DNA of 64,000 nucleotides from Pseudomonas mendocina (lineage in GTDB: Bacteria > Pseudomonadota > Gammaproteobacteria > Pseudomonadales > Pseudomonadaceae). Below, piece after piece: positions 18,372 through 27,818 of this stretch. The stretch is from NCBI RefSeq assembly GCF_003008615.1, contig NZ_CP027657.1, positions 4,464,001 through 4,528,000 on the forward strand, written 5' to 3'. Made by a program: the position numbers and the translations under genes. The first letter of the stretch is position 1. Every line of letters starts with the position of its first letter. The notes beneath the pieces are model-generated. The model was given only the letters and a program-made list of their open reading frames with translations, was not told the DNA's origin and did no database searches.

Positions 18372-18856
18372 ATCCGGTTCGCAAGAAACGTCTGTACATC
18401 GTCCTGGCCATCCTCTGCGGCGTCAGTATCGCCGTAGCGCTGGCGCTGACCGCATTGCAGGAGAACATCAACCTGTTCTACACCCCAAGCCAGATCGCCA
18501 ATGGTGAGGCGCCGGTCGATACGCGTATCCGCGCTGGCGGTTTGGTGGAGGAGGGCTCGGTGAAGCGTTCGGCCGATTCGTTGGAAGTGGACTTCATCGT
18601 CACCGATGGCGCGCACGGTGTGACCATTCGCTATCAGGGCATCCTGCCGGATCTGTTCCGTGAAGGGCAGGGCATCGTCGCCCTGGGCCGGGTCAACGAA
18701 GAGGGCGTGCTGGTGGCCGACGAGGTACTGGCCAAGCACGACGAGAACTACATGCCGCCTGAAGTCATGCAGGCGCTGGAAAAGAGCGGAATGATGCAGA
18801 AGCACGATGAGGCCAAGGCCGCCAAGCAGGGCTATCAGCAGGAGAGCGCGCAATGA
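18368..18856 (+). CDS. ccmE: Periplasmic haem chaperone CcmE
   Basis: CcmE binds haem covalently and hands it to CcmF/CcmH. The protein has 162 residues, with an N-terminal membrane anchor (about 8-30) and an OB-fold domain. The haem-binding histidine is H124 in [13 protein letters not shown], with the usual tyrosine four residues later. The start is GTG at 18368, chosen because the conserved NPVRKKRL follows immediately; it overlaps the ccmD stop. Confidence 0.95.
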   Translation: MNPVRKKRLYIVLAILCGVSIAVALALTALQENINLFYTPSQIANGEAPVDTRIRAGGLVEEGSVKRSADSLEVDFIVTDGAHGVTIRYQGILPDLFREGQGIVALGRVNEEGVLVADEVLAKHDENYMPPEVMQALEKSGMMQKHDEAKAAKQGYQQESAQ

Positions 18857-20826
18857 TTCCCGAGCTCGGCCATCTGGCGATGATCCTGGCGTTGTGCCTG
18901 TGCCTGGTGCAGGCGACCCTGCCACTGATCGGCGCCTGGCGTGGCGACCACCAGTGGATGAGCCTGGCGCAGCCGGCGGCATGGGGGCAATTCGCCTTCC
19001 TGCTGTTCTCCTTTCTGTGCCTGACCTATGCCTTCATGGTCGACGATTTTTCCGTCGCCTACGTGGCCAACAACTCCAACACGGCGCTGCCCTGGTATTA
19101 CAAGTTCAGCGCCGTATGGGGCGCGCACGAAGGCTCCCTGTTGTTGTGGGCGCTGATCCTGGCGGGCTGGACCTTTGCTGTGGCGATCTTCTCGCGCCAC
19201 CTGCCGGAAGAGATGCTCGCCCGCGTGCTGGCGGTGATGGGCATGATCAGCGTCGGCTTCCTGCTGTTTCTGATCGTCACCTCCAACCCCTTCGAGCGTC
19301 TGCTGCCGAACTCGCCTGTCGACGGTCGTGACCTCAACCCGCTGCTGCAGGACTTCGGCCTGATCGTGCATCCGCCGATGTTGTACATGGGGTATGTCGG
19401 CTTCTCGGTGGCCTTCGCCTTCGCCATCGCCGCGCTGCTGGGCGGCAAGCTCGACGCCGCTTGGGCACGCTGGTCGCGTCCGTGGACGATCATTGCCTGG
19501 GCCTTCCTCGGCATCGGTATCGCCCTGGGTTCCTGGTGGGCCTATTACGAGCTGGGTTGGGGCGGCTGGTGGTTCTGGGATCCGGTGGAGAACGCCTCCT
19601 TCATGCCCTGGCTGGTGGGTACCGCGTTGATTCACTCGCTGGCGGTGACCGAGAAGCGTGGCGTGTTCAAGAGCTGGACGGTGCTGCTGGCCATCGCAGC
19701 GTTCTCCCTCAGTCTGCTGGGCACCTTCCTGGTTCGTTCTGGCGTCTTGACCTCGGTACACGCCTTCGCAACCGATCCGGAGCGCGGCGTGTTCATCCTC
19801 GCCTTCCTGCTGGTGGTGGTCGGTGGTTCGCTGGCGCTGTTCGCCCTGCGCGCGCCTGTGGTCAAGAGCCAGGTCGGTTTCGGTCTGTGGTCGCGTGAGA
19901 CGTTGCTGCTGGTCAACAACATCGTGCTCATCGTGGCGGCTGCGATGATCCTGCTCGGCACGCTCTACCCGCTGGTGCTCGATGCCCTGACCGGCGCCAA
20001 GCTCTCTGTCGGCCCGCCTTACTTCAATGCCTTGTTCCTGCCGTTGATGGCGCTGCTGATGGCGGTGATCGCGGTCGGCGTCATCGTGCGCTGGAAGGAC
20101 ACGCCGCTGAACTGGCTGGGCCGCATGCTGGCCCCGGTGCTGGTGGCCAGCGTGGTACTGGCGCTGATCGCCACCTTCGTTCACGGCGACTTCCACTGGG
20201 CGGTGCTGGCGGTCTGTCTGCTGGCCTTCTGGGTGGTGCTGGCGGGTGTGCGCGACATCCTCGACAAGACGCGCCACAAGGGCTTGATCAAGGGCCTGCC
20301 GAGCCTGACTCGCAGTTACTGGGGCATGCAGATGGCGCACCTGGGCTTTGCCGTGTGCGCTCTGGGTGTGGTGCTGACCAGCCTGGGCAGCTACGAGCGC
20401 GACCTGCGCATGGCGCCGGGTGACTCGGTAGAACTGGCTGGTTATCGCTTCCAGTTCGAGGGCGCGGTGCATCATGAAGGCCCCAACTTCATCTCCGACA
20501 AGGGCACGGTGCGGATCTTCGACGGTGAGCGCCAGATCAAGGTGCTGCATCCGGAGAAGCGCCTGTACACCGTGCAGCAGTCGACCATGACCGAGGCAGG
20601 CATCGATGCCGGTTTCACCCGTGACCTGTTCGTCGCCCTGGGTGAGCCGCTGGAGCAGGGTGCCTGGGCCGTGCGCATTCACATCAAGCCCTTCGTCCGT
20701 TGGATCTGGCTCGGCGGCTTGCTGATGGCCTTCGGCGGCTTCCTCGCTGCAGCCGACAAGCGCTACCGGATCAAGGTCAGAACCCGCGTGCGTGATGCTC
20801 TGGGCTTGCAGGAGGCCAACGCATGA
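18853..20826 (+). CDS. ccmF: Cytochrome c haem lyase subunit CcmF
   Basis: CcmF joins haem from CcmE to apocytochrome c thiols. It is a large multi-pass protein (657 residues, many membrane helices) with the WWD signature [20 protein letters not shown] around residues 235-255 and conserved histidines in nearby loops. It overlaps ccmE and ccmG by four bases on either side. Length agrees with the family (about 650). Confidence 0.96.
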   Translation: MIPELGHLAMILALCLCLVQATLPLIGAWRGDHQWMSLAQPAAWGQFAFLLFSFLCLTYAFMVDDFSVAYVANNSNTALPWYYKFSAVWGAHEGSLLLWALILAGWTFAVAIFSRHLPEEMLARVLAVMGMISVGFLLFLIVTSNPFERLLPNSPVDGRDLNPLLQDFGLIVHPPMLYMGYVGFSVAFAFAIAALLGGKLDAAWARWSRPWTIIAWAFLGIGIALGSWWAYYELGWGGWWFWDPVENASFMPWLVGTALIHSLAVTEKRGVFKSWTVLLAIAAFSLSLLGTFLVRSGVLTSVHAFATDPERGVFILAFLLVVVGGSLALFALRAPVVKSQVGFGLWSRETLLLVNNIVLIVAAAMILLGTLYPLVLDALTGAKLSVGPPYFNALFLPLMALLMAVIAVGVIVRWKDTPLNWLGRMLAPVLVASVVLALIATFVHGDFHWAVLAVCLLAFWVVLAGVRDILDKTRHKGLIKGLPSLTRSYWGMQMAHLGFAVCALGVVLTSLGSYERDLRMAPGDSVELAGYRFQFEGAVHHEGPNFISDKGTVRIFDGERQIKVLHPEKRLYTVQQSTMTEAGIDAGFTRDLFVALGEPLEQGAWAVRIHIKPFVRWIWLGGLLMAFGGFLAAADKRYRIKVRTRVRDALGLQEANA

Positions 20827-21362
20827 GACGTTTGCTGCTGCTTTTGCCGCTGCTGGCCTTTCTCAGCATCGCGGTATTTCTCTACCGCGGCTTGTTCCTC
20901 GATCCGTCGGAGCTGCCCTCGGCGTTGATCGGCAAGCCGTTCCCGGCCTTCAGCCTGCCGGCGCTGGACAACCCCGAGCGCACCCTGACCCAGGACGACC
21001 TCAAGGGCAAGCCGGCCCTGGTCAACGTCTGGGCCACCTGGTGCCCGGCCTGCCGTCACGAACACCCGGTGCTGAACAAGCTGGCCGAAGCCGGTGTGGT
21101 GATCCACGGTATCAACTACAAGGATCAGCGTGAGCCGGCGCAGAAATGGCTGCGTGATCTGCACAATCCCTACCAGCTCAATATCGAGGACGCCAAGGGC
21201 AGCCTCGGTCTCGACCTGGGTGTATACGGTGCACCGGAAACCTTCTTCATAGACGCCAAGGGCATCATCCGCCACAAGTACGTCGGAGCCATCGACGAGC
21301 GTATCTGGCGTGAAAAACTGGCGCCGGTCTATCAGGAACTGGTCGACGAGGCTCAGCCATGA
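20823..21362 (+). CDS. ccmG: Thiol:disulfide oxidoreductase CcmG (DsbE)
   Basis: Membrane-tethered periplasmic thioredoxin-like protein that keeps apocytochrome c cysteines reduced. The 179-residue protein has an N-terminal anchor (about 2-20), the active site WCPAC (C74, C77) and the cis-proline region GAPETFF. It lies between ccmF and ccmH with four-base overlaps. Confidence 0.95.
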   Translation: MRRLLLLLPLLAFLSIAVFLYRGLFLDPSELPSALIGKPFPAFSLPALDNPERTLTQDDLKGKPALVNVWATWCPACRHEHPVLNKLAEAGVVIHGINYKDQREPAQKWLRDLHNPYQLNIEDAKGSLGLDLGVYGAPETFFIDAKGIIRHKYVGAIDERIWREKLAPVYQELVDEAQP

Positions 21363-21847
21363 AGCGCCTGCTGATTTCCGTCGGCCTGGCGCTCGGTCTG
21401 CTGGCCAGCGCTCATGCCGCCATCGATACCTTCGAGTTCGCCAACGAGGCTGAGCGCCAGCGTTATCGCAACCTGGTCGAAGAGCTGCGCTGCCCGAAAT
21501 GCCAGAACCAGAACATCGCCGACTCCGATGCGCCGATTGCCATGGATCTGCGCGGCGAAATCTACCGCATGCTGGAAGAGGGCAAGAGCAACGAGGAAAT
21601 CATCGATTTCCTGGTCTCGCGCTATGGCGACTTCGTGCTCTACAAGCCACCGCTGACCAGTCGCACGCTGCTGCTCTGGTACGGCCCGGCCGGCCTGCTG
21701 GTGATCGGCTTCGGCGTGCTTGGCGTGATTCTGCTGCGCCGCCGCGGGCAGCAGAAAAGCCGTTCGGCCGCAGGCCTCTCCGCTGATGAGCAACAGCGCC
21801 TCGCCGCGTTGCTCGACCAAGCCTCTCAGGACAAGAAAGACCGATGA
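21359..21847 (+). CDS. ccmH: Cytochrome c maturation protein CcmH (CcmH/CycL type)
   Basis: Periplasmic thiol-reducing subunit of the haem ligation complex. The 162-residue protein has a cleavable signal peptide (about 1-19), the LRCPKCQNQ redox motif (C45, C48) and one C-terminal membrane helix (about 103-122). In Pseudomonas, CcmH and CcmI are separate proteins, as here, whereas E. coli fuses them. It overlaps both neighbours by four bases. Confidence 0.94.
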   Translation: MKRLLISVGLALGLLASAHAAIDTFEFANEAERQRYRNLVEELRCPKCQNQNIADSDAPIAMDLRGEIYRMLEEGKSNEEIIDFLVSRYGDFVLYKPPLTSRTLLLWYGPAGLLVIGFGVLGVILLRRRGQQKSRSAAGLSADEQQRLAALLDQASQDKKDR

Positions 21848-23055
21848 TCGATTTCTGGTTGCCCGCCGGGCTGCTGTTGCTGACTGCCCTGGCATTTCTG
21901 CTGATTCCGGTGCTGCGTATTCGCAAGCTGCAGGCTGAAGAAGACCGCACCGCACTCAACGTCACGCTTTATCAGGAACGTCTGCAGGAGCTGGAAACCC
22001 AACGCCAGGCTGGCGTGCTCGATGACGCCCAGCTCGAAGCCGGCCGCGCCGAGGCCGCTCGCGAGCTGCTGGATGACACCGAGGGCGTGCAGCGCCGCAG
22101 CAGCGTGCTCGGTGGCAAGATTCCATTGGTATCGGCATTGCTGGTGCCGGTGCTGGGCGTTGCGCTGTACCTGCACTGGGGTGCCATCGATCAGGTCGAG
22201 ATGACGCGTCAAATGGCTGCTCAGCAACCGCAGAGCATCGAAGAGATGACCGCGCGTCTGGAACAGACCGTCAAGGATCAGCCCGAGTCGGCCGAAGCCT
22301 GGTACTTCCTCGGCCGTACCTACATGGCTCAGGAGCGTGCGAACGACGCGGCCAAGGCCTTCGAGCAGGCGGTGAACCTGGCTGGTCGTGCGCCGGAGTT
22401 GCTCGGTCAGTGGGCTCAGGCCCTGTATTTCGCCCGCGACAAACAATGGAGCGGCGAGCTGCAGGCGTTGACCGACGAGGCGCTCAAGGCAGATCCTGAA
22501 GAGGTCACCAGCCTCGGCCTGCTCGGTATCGCGGCCTATGAAAGCCAGCGCTATGCCGATGCCGTACGCTACTGGGAGCGCCTGGTTGCCGTGCTGCCGG
22601 AGCAGGACCCATCGCGCATGGCGATTGCCAGTGGTATCGAGCGTGCCCGTCAGCAGATTGGCGAAGGCGAGAGCCCGAGTGCTGCAGCCGAACCGACTGC
22701 CAAGGTCCATGCGCTGGAGGTGAGTGTGTCGCTGACGCCTGAAGTGCAGGCCCAGGTGCAGCCTGACGATGCCGTCTTCGTCTTCGCTCGCGCCCTCAGT
22801 GGTCCGCCGATGCCGTTGGCGGTCAAACGACTGAAGGTCTCTGACCTGCCGACCCAGATCAGCCTTTCCGATGTGGATGCGATGATGCCCGAGCTCAAAC
22901 TGTCTCGTTTCGACCAGGTACAACTGGTGGCCCGCGTTTCTCGCGAAGGCAACGCTACCAAGGGCGAGTGGATCGGCCAGAGCGGCCCGGTCTCCAACAT
23001 TGCCCGTGACACCCAGGCGCTGCTGATCGACAGCCGCGACGGGCAAGCCCAATGA
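21844..23055 (+). CDS. ccmI: Cytochrome c biogenesis protein CcmI (CycH)
   Basis: CcmI captures unfolded apocytochrome c and presents it to CcmF/CcmH. The 403-residue protein has two N-terminal membrane helices (about 5-22 and 92-112) around a cytoplasmic coiled segment. A periplasmic TPR region (about 140-270; [20 protein letters not shown] is a clear TPR helix pair) and a C-terminal beta-rich domain follow. It overlaps ccmH and the following lipoprotein gene by four bases. Confidence 0.92.
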   Translation: MIDFWLPAGLLLLTALAFLLIPVLRIRKLQAEEDRTALNVTLYQERLQELETQRQAGVLDDAQLEAGRAEAARELLDDTEGVQRRSSVLGGKIPLVSALLVPVLGVALYLHWGAIDQVEMTRQMAAQQPQSIEEMTARLEQTVKDQPESAEAWYFLGRTYMAQERANDAAKAFEQAVNLAGRAPELLGQWAQALYFARDKQWSGELQALTDEALKADPEEVTSLGLLGIAAYESQRYADAVRYWERLVAVLPEQDPSRMAIASGIERARQQIGEGESPSAAAEPTAKVHALEVSVSLTPEVQAQVQPDDAVFVFARALSGPPMPLAVKRLKVSDLPTQISLSDVDAMMPELKLSRFDQVQLVARVSREGNATKGEWIGQSGPVSNIARDTQALLIDSRDGQAQ

Positions 23056-23378
23056 AGCGCCTGGCGCTGCTCTGCGTGCTTGGGCTCGGCCTCAGCGGCT
23101 GTGTCCTGCAACAGCCGAGCGCGCCAGTCGGTGAGCTGCCACCGGCACAGCAACCCTCGCACCCGCGCTACGCACCGCCGCCTGGGGTCAAGAGCCACTG
23201 GAACCCGGCGTTGGGTGTCTACGTGGTCGAAGGTGCGCGCGATCTGTACTACCGCGAGCGTATCTTCTATCGCTTCGATGGCGGCTGGAGCTGGTCGCCA
23301 CGGCCGGCAGGGCCTTGGCAGGAGACGGACAGCTCGGGGATTCCGCCTGGGTTGTTTCGTCAGTATCAGAACCGCTGA
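23052..23378 (+). CDS. Small lipoprotein at the end of the ccm operon
   Basis: A 108-residue predicted lipoprotein: signal peptide with lipobox LSGC (C17 becomes the lipidated residue), then a Pro-rich stretch and a compact aromatic domain ([20 protein letters not shown] onward). The absence of Asp after the Cys predicts outer-membrane sorting. It overlaps ccmI by four bases, so it is translated with the ccm operon, but no role in cytochrome maturation is known to me. Confidence 0.8.
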   Translation: MKRLALLCVLGLGLSGCVLQQPSAPVGELPPAQQPSHPRYAPPPGVKSHWNPALGVYVVEGARDLYYRERIFYRFDGGWSWSPRPAGPWQETDSSGIPPGLFRQYQNR

Positions 23379-23403
23379 GGGCTCTGCTCTGCCTGCTTCA
23401 TTC

Positions 23404-23424
23404 AACGGCGCCTTGGGCGCCGTT
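23404..23424 (+). terminator. Hairpin terminator after the ccm operon
   Basis: Perfect 9-bp stem AACGGCGCC / GGCGCCGTT with a TTG loop, 25 bases after the lipoprotein stop. The T-run is weak (GTTCGTTT). It probably ends the ccmA-I transcript. Confidence 0.7.
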
Positions 23425-23591
23425 GTTCGTTTAATGGGAGAAAGTGCGGCGATCATGTGTTTGTAGGGGCGAGGCCATCTAGTTTGGCGACCAGAAGCGC
23501 TGTCCATTTTGTGATTGGCCCTGAGACCTGTCAGTGGTCGAAGTCGGTTGGATGCCTTGGGCTAGGGATCCTGCCCTGGTCATCTTTCCGC

Positions 23592-23981
23592 CTAGTCCCC
23601 CTCCAGCGACGATTCCTCCCGAGGATCACCGAGCACGAAGGTTTCGCCGGTAACCGCCGTCAGCCAGCCCGTGCCCATGTTGCGCAGCAGCCATTGCCAT
23701 TGGCCGTAGCGGCTGGTCAGTGTGCCAGTGGCGTAACAGGGGCCGTAGAGGTACCAGTCGTGTTCCTGGCGGTTGGTGATGACGATGGCGTTGCTCAGGA
23801 AATCGGCGACTTCCTCCGCGCTCACGCTGTAGTCCTTGCAGCTGTCCACGGCCGTGTTGGGGCCCTGGCCAATCTCGAGGACTTCGATCTGCTCCACTGG
23901 CCCGATCACAGTCATCACTTCATCGGCCAGCAGCGGTGCGGCCAGCAGTTGCAGGCTCAGGCCCAGCATCCATCCTTTCAT
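23592..23981 (-). CDS. Hypothetical periplasmic protein
   Basis: A 129-residue protein with a signal peptide (1-19, cleavage after LLADE-type context). The mature part has two cysteines (in DSCKDYS and GPCYATG) that could form a disulfide. I do not recognise a family. It is transcribed on its own, convergent with the ccm operon, and divergent from the fatty-acid-hydroxylase gene after 160 bases. The signal peptide and codon use like the neighbours support it being real. Confidence 0.65.
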   Translation of the reverse strand: MKGWMLGLSLQLLAAPLLADEVMTVIGPVEQIEVLEIGQGPNTAVDSCKDYSVSAEEVADFLSNAIVITNRQEHDWYLYGPCYATGTLTSRYGQWQWLLRNMGTGWLTAVTGETFVLGDPREESSLEGD

Positions 23982-24141
23982 GTATGTGTCGTCCCTTGGT
24001 GGCAGCCTTCAAGCGGTCGCCGCGACTATAGCGGGCAGCGGCTGCCTTCGGTATGACCGGCTTCAAGGATGCGTGGTTTGTTCAAGCTCCAAGGGTACTC
24101 ATGGCGGCAGGCTGTGTGCTCCGATCATTGAGGAGAACACC

Positions 24142-25047
24142 ATGCGTGCTGCACTGCTTCGTTATCTCTACGCCCCCTGTTTCAGCCTCGGCCTGAGCGC
24201 CCTGGCGATCTGCCTGGTGGGCTACTGGCACCTGGGCCTGTGGTGCCTGCCGGTTCTGCTGTTGCTGGCCATCGGCCTGTCTGCGCTGGCCGAGGCGCAG
24301 GTGCCTTATCAACCCGAATGGAACCAGCCGCACCACGATGCATGGCGTGACCGCTGGCATGCACTGGTCAACGAAACACTGAACATCCTGGGCGTACTGA
24401 GCATCCCGCTGCTCGCAACGCTGCTGCCCGCCCTAGAGCTCTGGCCACATACCTGGCCGTTCTGGTTGCAGGTGCTGATGGCGATCGTTGTCGCCGACCT
24501 TGGCATCACTCTGATGCACTGGCTCAGCCACCGCAGTGCCTGGCTCTGGCGCCTGCACGCCGTGCATCACTCGGTGCGGCGCATGTATGGCTTCAACGGA
24601 TTGATGAAGCACCCGCTGCATCAGGGACTGGAAGCACTGGCCGGCACGCTGCCGCTGATACTGCTGGGTATGCCGGTGGATATTGCAGGCGTACTGGCAT
24701 TCGCCATCGGCGTGCAACTGCTGTTGCAGCACAGCAATGTCGACATGCGGATCGGCCCGTTGCGCCACTTGTTTGCTTGGGCACCCGTGCACCGTTTCCA
24801 CCACCTGCGTTATGGCCGGGCTGGGGATGTGAACTTCGCGCTGTTCTTCAGTTTCTGGGATCGTTTGCTGGGCACGGCCTTTCACGCCGATTACCAGGTG
24901 GCCAGTGATGATCTCGGGATCGGTAGCCAGCCGGACTACCCGGACGATTATCTGGCGCAGTTGGCTGAGCCCTTCGTTGATCGCGCCGGGCATGTCGCTG
25001 CGCCCGTTCTGCCGCTCGGTTTGCGCCGCTCAGTCGATCAGCTGTAG
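24142..25047 (+). CDS. Fatty acid hydroxylase / sterol desaturase family membrane enzyme
   Basis: A 301-residue integral membrane protein with the di-iron histidine boxes of the FA_hydroxylase family: HWLSH (126-130), HAVHH (139-143) and, after more hydrophobic segments, HRFHH (217-221). Four or so membrane helices surround them. Such enzymes hydroxylate or desaturate lipids; the substrate cannot be told from sequence. The ATG at 24142 has AGGAG nine bases before it, and an open frame upstream is not used. The 3' end overlaps the convergent AraC gene by 18 bases. Confidence 0.85.
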   Translation: MRAALLRYLYAPCFSLGLSALAICLVGYWHLGLWCLPVLLLLAIGLSALAEAQVPYQPEWNQPHHDAWRDRWHALVNETLNILGVLSIPLLATLLPALELWPHTWPFWLQVLMAIVVADLGITLMHWLSHRSAWLWRLHAVHHSVRRMYGFNGLMKHPLHQGLEALAGTLPLILLGMPVDIAGVLAFAIGVQLLLQHSNVDMRIGPLRHLFAWAPVHRFHHLRYGRAGDVNFALFFSFWDRLLGTAFHADYQVASDDLGIGSQPDYPDDYLAQLAEPFVDRAGHVAAPVLPLGLRRSVDQL

Positions 25048-25701
25048 CTGCAGGTTGTGCAGCGTCCGCGCCTGGATGCCGAACAGGCTGCGCACCGTGC
25101 GAGAGAAGTGTGCCGAGTCGGCGAAGTTCGCCGCATGGGCAGCGTCGGTGAGGCTGCTGCCCCGCAGCACCATGGCTAGCGCCAGGCGCAGGCGCCGCCA
25201 AAGCACCAGTCGACGGATGGAGAGACCGACCTGATCACCGAACAGGCGCTCCAGTTGGCTGAGCGACAAGCGAACCTGGCTCGCCAGGTCGAGGGCATCG
25301 ATCTTTTCTAGCAACAGTGCATCGATGCCGAGCAGCGCCTGTTTAACCCGGCGATCCAGTGCTGGCCTCGGCCAGTGCTGCAATTGCTCGATGAGTGCCT
25401 GCGGCGTTGCTGGCGCTTCGATTTGCCAGCCCTGCAGTTGCGCCAATTGGAACGCCAGGGGTTCGGCGTACAACGCCAGCATCGGCTGGCCCGGCTTGAT
25501 GAAGGCATGCGGCTGCATCGAGGGTACCAGCAGGCGTCGGCCCTGTAGTGGCTGGCCATCGACCATCAGGCGTAGCTCGCCGTCGTGGGCCAGCATCAAC
25601 TGGTGGGCGTAATGCGCGTGCGTGTGGGTATCGCCCGCACAGCCGTCGAGCAGGCAATAGTCCTTGGCCAGCCACAAACGCCCCTGCCAACCCGCAGTCA
25701 T
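25030..25701 (-). CDS. AraC family transcriptional regulator
   Basis: A 223-residue regulator with an N-terminal cupin-like sensor half (the HTHAHYAHQLMLAHDGELRL region is typical) and a C-terminal AraC DNA-binding half with two helix-turn-helix units (LSQLERLFGDQVGLSIRRLV, then SLTDAAHAANFADSAHFSRT). Its target is unknown. The overlapping convergent lipid-modifying gene is a candidate only by closeness. Shorter than classical AraC (about 290). Confidence 0.85.
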   Translation of the reverse strand: MTAGWQGRLWLAKDYCLLDGCAGDTHTHAHYAHQLMLAHDGELRLMVDGQPLQGRRLLVPSMQPHAFIKPGQPMLALYAEPLAFQLAQLQGWQIEAPATPQALIEQLQHWPRPALDRRVKQALLGIDALLLEKIDALDLASQVRLSLSQLERLFGDQVGLSIRRLVLWRRLRLALAMVLRGSSLTDAAHAANFADSAHFSRTVRSLFGIQARTLHNLQLQLID

Positions 25702-25799
25702 GCGGTTTGCCAGGGAAGGTTGGGGAGTTCAGTGAGCGGCATGTTCATGCTGGCCGTGCGGGAATGATTCGGCCCAGATCATACCCTCTGGGCCTGCTT

Positions 25800-25831
25800 C
25801 GGGTTGAACGCGTGTACAGGCGTTCAACCCG
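25800..25831 (-). terminator. Hairpin after phoX
   Basis: An 11-bp perfect stem (CGGGTTGAACG / CGTTCAACCCG, 10-nt loop) lies 18 bases beyond the phoX stop. No T-run follows on either strand, so a weak or factor-assisted terminator is the best reading. Confidence 0.5.
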
Positions 25832-25848
25832 ATGATGCAAGATCCGCC

Positions 25849-27741
25849 TCAGGCGCCGATAACGCCACCATCGTCGCGGGTGATGCTCACCACTGTCGAG
25901 CGCGGGTGTACGCCGGGCTGGTGGTCGGGGAAGGACGAGCCACCCGTTTCGCCGGGATGCTGGATGCCGATGAACATCGTCCGGAAGTCCGGCGAAAAGG
26001 CCAGGCCGGTGATTTCACAGCCCACCGGGCCGACCATGAAGCGGCGAATCTCGCCGCTATGCGGGTCGGCGCAGAGCATCTGGTTGTTGCCCATGCCGGC
26101 ATAGTCGCCCTCGTTGCTGTACTTGCCGTCGGTCTGAATCCACAGTCGGCCGCCGCCATCGAAACCGACGCCGTCCGGGCTGTTGAACATGTTGTCGGCG
26201 TTGATCGCGTGGCTGCCGGCTTCGGGTTTGCCGGCATGTACCACCGGGTTGCCGGCGACCACGAACAGATCCCAGGCGAAGGTGTCGGCCGCCGCGTCAT
26301 CGGCCGCCTCACGCCAGCGCAGGATCTGCCCGTAGAGGTTGTTGGCGCGCGGGTTGGGGCCGCCGACGGGCTGGCCGTCCTCGCCGCGTTTGCTGTTGTT
26401 GGTCAGGGTGCAATAGACCTGGCCATCCTGCGGGCTGACGGTGATCCACTCGGGGCGATCCATGCGCGTGGCACCGACCTGGCTGCCGGCCTGTCGAGCG
26501 CGAATCACTACCTCGGCCTGGTTGGCGAAGCCGTTCTCGGCGGTCAGGCCGTTCTTGCCGGCGCTGAGTTCGATCCAGCGGCCCTGGCCGCGCGGTTGGT
26601 CGGTGTCGCCGTTACCCCCATCGAACTGCGCCACGTAGAGGGTGCCGTGGTCGAGGATATGCCGGTTGGCCTTGGCATCGCTGCGGTTCAGGCGGTCGCG
26701 GGTGATGAATTTGTAGATGAATTCGCCACGCTCGTCGTCGCCCATGTACACCACCACGCGGCCGTCGCGGGTGGTGGTGAGCGCGGCGTTCTCGTGTTTG
26801 AAGCGGCCCAGGGCGGTGCGTTTGATCGGTTTGGACGTGGGGTCGAACGGGTCGATCTCGACGATCCAGCCGTGGCGATGCAACTCGTTCGGAGTCTTGG
26901 CCAGGTCGAAGCGGGGATCGAAGCGGTGCCACTGGTTGTCGACGCTGGCGTGTACCACGCTGAAGCGCTTCTGGTCGGGGCTGAACTGCAGGTTGGCGTC
27001 GTTGCTGCCGAAGCAGTCGCTGAAGTTCTCTTCGCAGGTCAGGTAGGTGCCCCATGGGGTCTGGCCGCTGGAGCAGTTCTGGAAGGTACCGAGCACCTCG
27101 ATACCGGCCGGGTCGGCCTGGGTCTTGAGCAGGTCATGGCCACGCGCCGGGCCGCTGACCTCGATGGGCAGGTTGGCGTGGATACGGCGGTTGTAGGGCG
27201 AGCCCTGAACGAAACTCCAGGCACCGTTGTGCCGGCGCACTTCGATCACCGTCACGCCCTCGGCGTTCTGCGCCTTGCGCACGTCCTCGGCGGATTTCGG
27301 CAGTTCGCCGTGCGGCAGCAGGTAGCGGTAGTTGACGTACTCGTTGTTGATCGCCAGCAGCGCGCGATCCGCGTCACCTGGCCAGGGGAAGAAACTCATG
27401 CCGTCGGTGTTGTCGCCGAACTGCAGCAGTTGCTCGGCGGCGTTGTTGCTGCCATCGCCCTTGAAGGCCGGGCCGCTGGCGTGCAGCGGCTGGCCCCAGC
27501 TGATCAGCGTGCTGAACGAGTAGCCGGGCGGCAGGGTGATGGTGTCGGCGCTGGACGCCGCGATGTTGGCGAATCCCAGCAACGGGCTAGCGCTGATGGG
27601 GGCGATTGCCTCGGCCAGGGCGCTGCGGCCCAGCAGGCCGCCGCCGAGAAACAGCGCGGCACCGGTCAGGGCGCCCGCACCGATGAAGCGGCGACGGGAA
27701 AGGGTCAGGCATTCGAGATCGGTCAACTGATTGTCATGCAT
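25849..27741 (-). CDS. phoX: PhoX-type alkaline phosphatase (DUF839 family), Tat-exported
   Basis: PhoX enzymes are monomeric periplasmic, calcium- and iron-dependent phosphatases that release phosphate under starvation. The 630-residue product starts with a Tat signal (SRRRFIGAGALTGAALFLGG). Conserved PhoX stretches are present, for example THLTCEENFSDCFG-like TYLTCEENFSD, GEFIYKFITRD and RLWIQTDG. ATG 27741 is chosen, with GGAG eight bases before it; GTG 27744 is an alternative. Three PhoB-type repeats lie 47-75 bases upstream, which strongly supports phosphate control. It stands alone, separated from the urea transporter by 77 bases. Confidence 0.9.
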   Translation of the reverse strand: MHDNQLTDLECLTLSRRRFIGAGALTGAALFLGGGLLGRSALAEAIAPISASPLLGFANIAASSADTITLPPGYSFSTLISWGQPLHASGPAFKGDGSNNAAEQLLQFGDNTDGMSFFPWPGDADRALLAINNEYVNYRYLLPHGELPKSAEDVRKAQNAEGVTVIEVRRHNGAWSFVQGSPYNRRIHANLPIEVSGPARGHDLLKTQADPAGIEVLGTFQNCSSGQTPWGTYLTCEENFSDCFGSNDANLQFSPDQKRFSVVHASVDNQWHRFDPRFDLAKTPNELHRHGWIVEIDPFDPTSKPIKRTALGRFKHENAALTTTRDGRVVVYMGDDERGEFIYKFITRDRLNRSDAKANRHILDHGTLYVAQFDGGNGDTDQPRGQGRWIELSAGKNGLTAENGFANQAEVVIRARQAGSQVGATRMDRPEWITVSPQDGQVYCTLTNNSKRGEDGQPVGGPNPRANNLYGQILRWREAADDAAADTFAWDLFVVAGNPVVHAGKPEAGSHAINADNMFNSPDGVGFDGGGRLWIQTDGKYSNEGDYAGMGNNQMLCADPHSGEIRRFMVGPVGCEITGLAFSPDFRTMFIGIQHPGETGGSSFPDHQPGVHPRSTVVSITRDDGGVIGA

Positions 27742-27787
27742 CACGGTAGCTCCTGCTTTGGATGCGCAGGGACGCTAGGGCACGGGG

Positions 27788-27816
27788 ATGACAGTGGAGT
27801 GACGACTATGTGACAG
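27788..27816 (-). promoter_or_regulatory. Pho box, three direct 7-mers upstream of phoX
   Basis: Read on the minus strand: CTGTCAC, TCGTCAC and CTGTCAT, each separated by exactly four bases. This is the 11-bp-spaced PhoB recognition pattern (consensus CTGTCAT-N4-CTGTCAT). It ends about 47 bases before the phoX start codon and begins right at the 3' end of the urea transporter gene. Confidence 0.85.
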
Positions 27817-27818
27817 AT

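Noticed and set aside
18835..20682. Long minus-strand open frame opposite ccmF
   Set aside because: Antisense of ccmF; Gln/His/Arg-rich and without domain features.
25804..27813. Long plus-strand open frame opposite phoX
   Set aside because: Antisense shadow of the PhoX gene, which has a Tat signal, family motifs and a Pho box.
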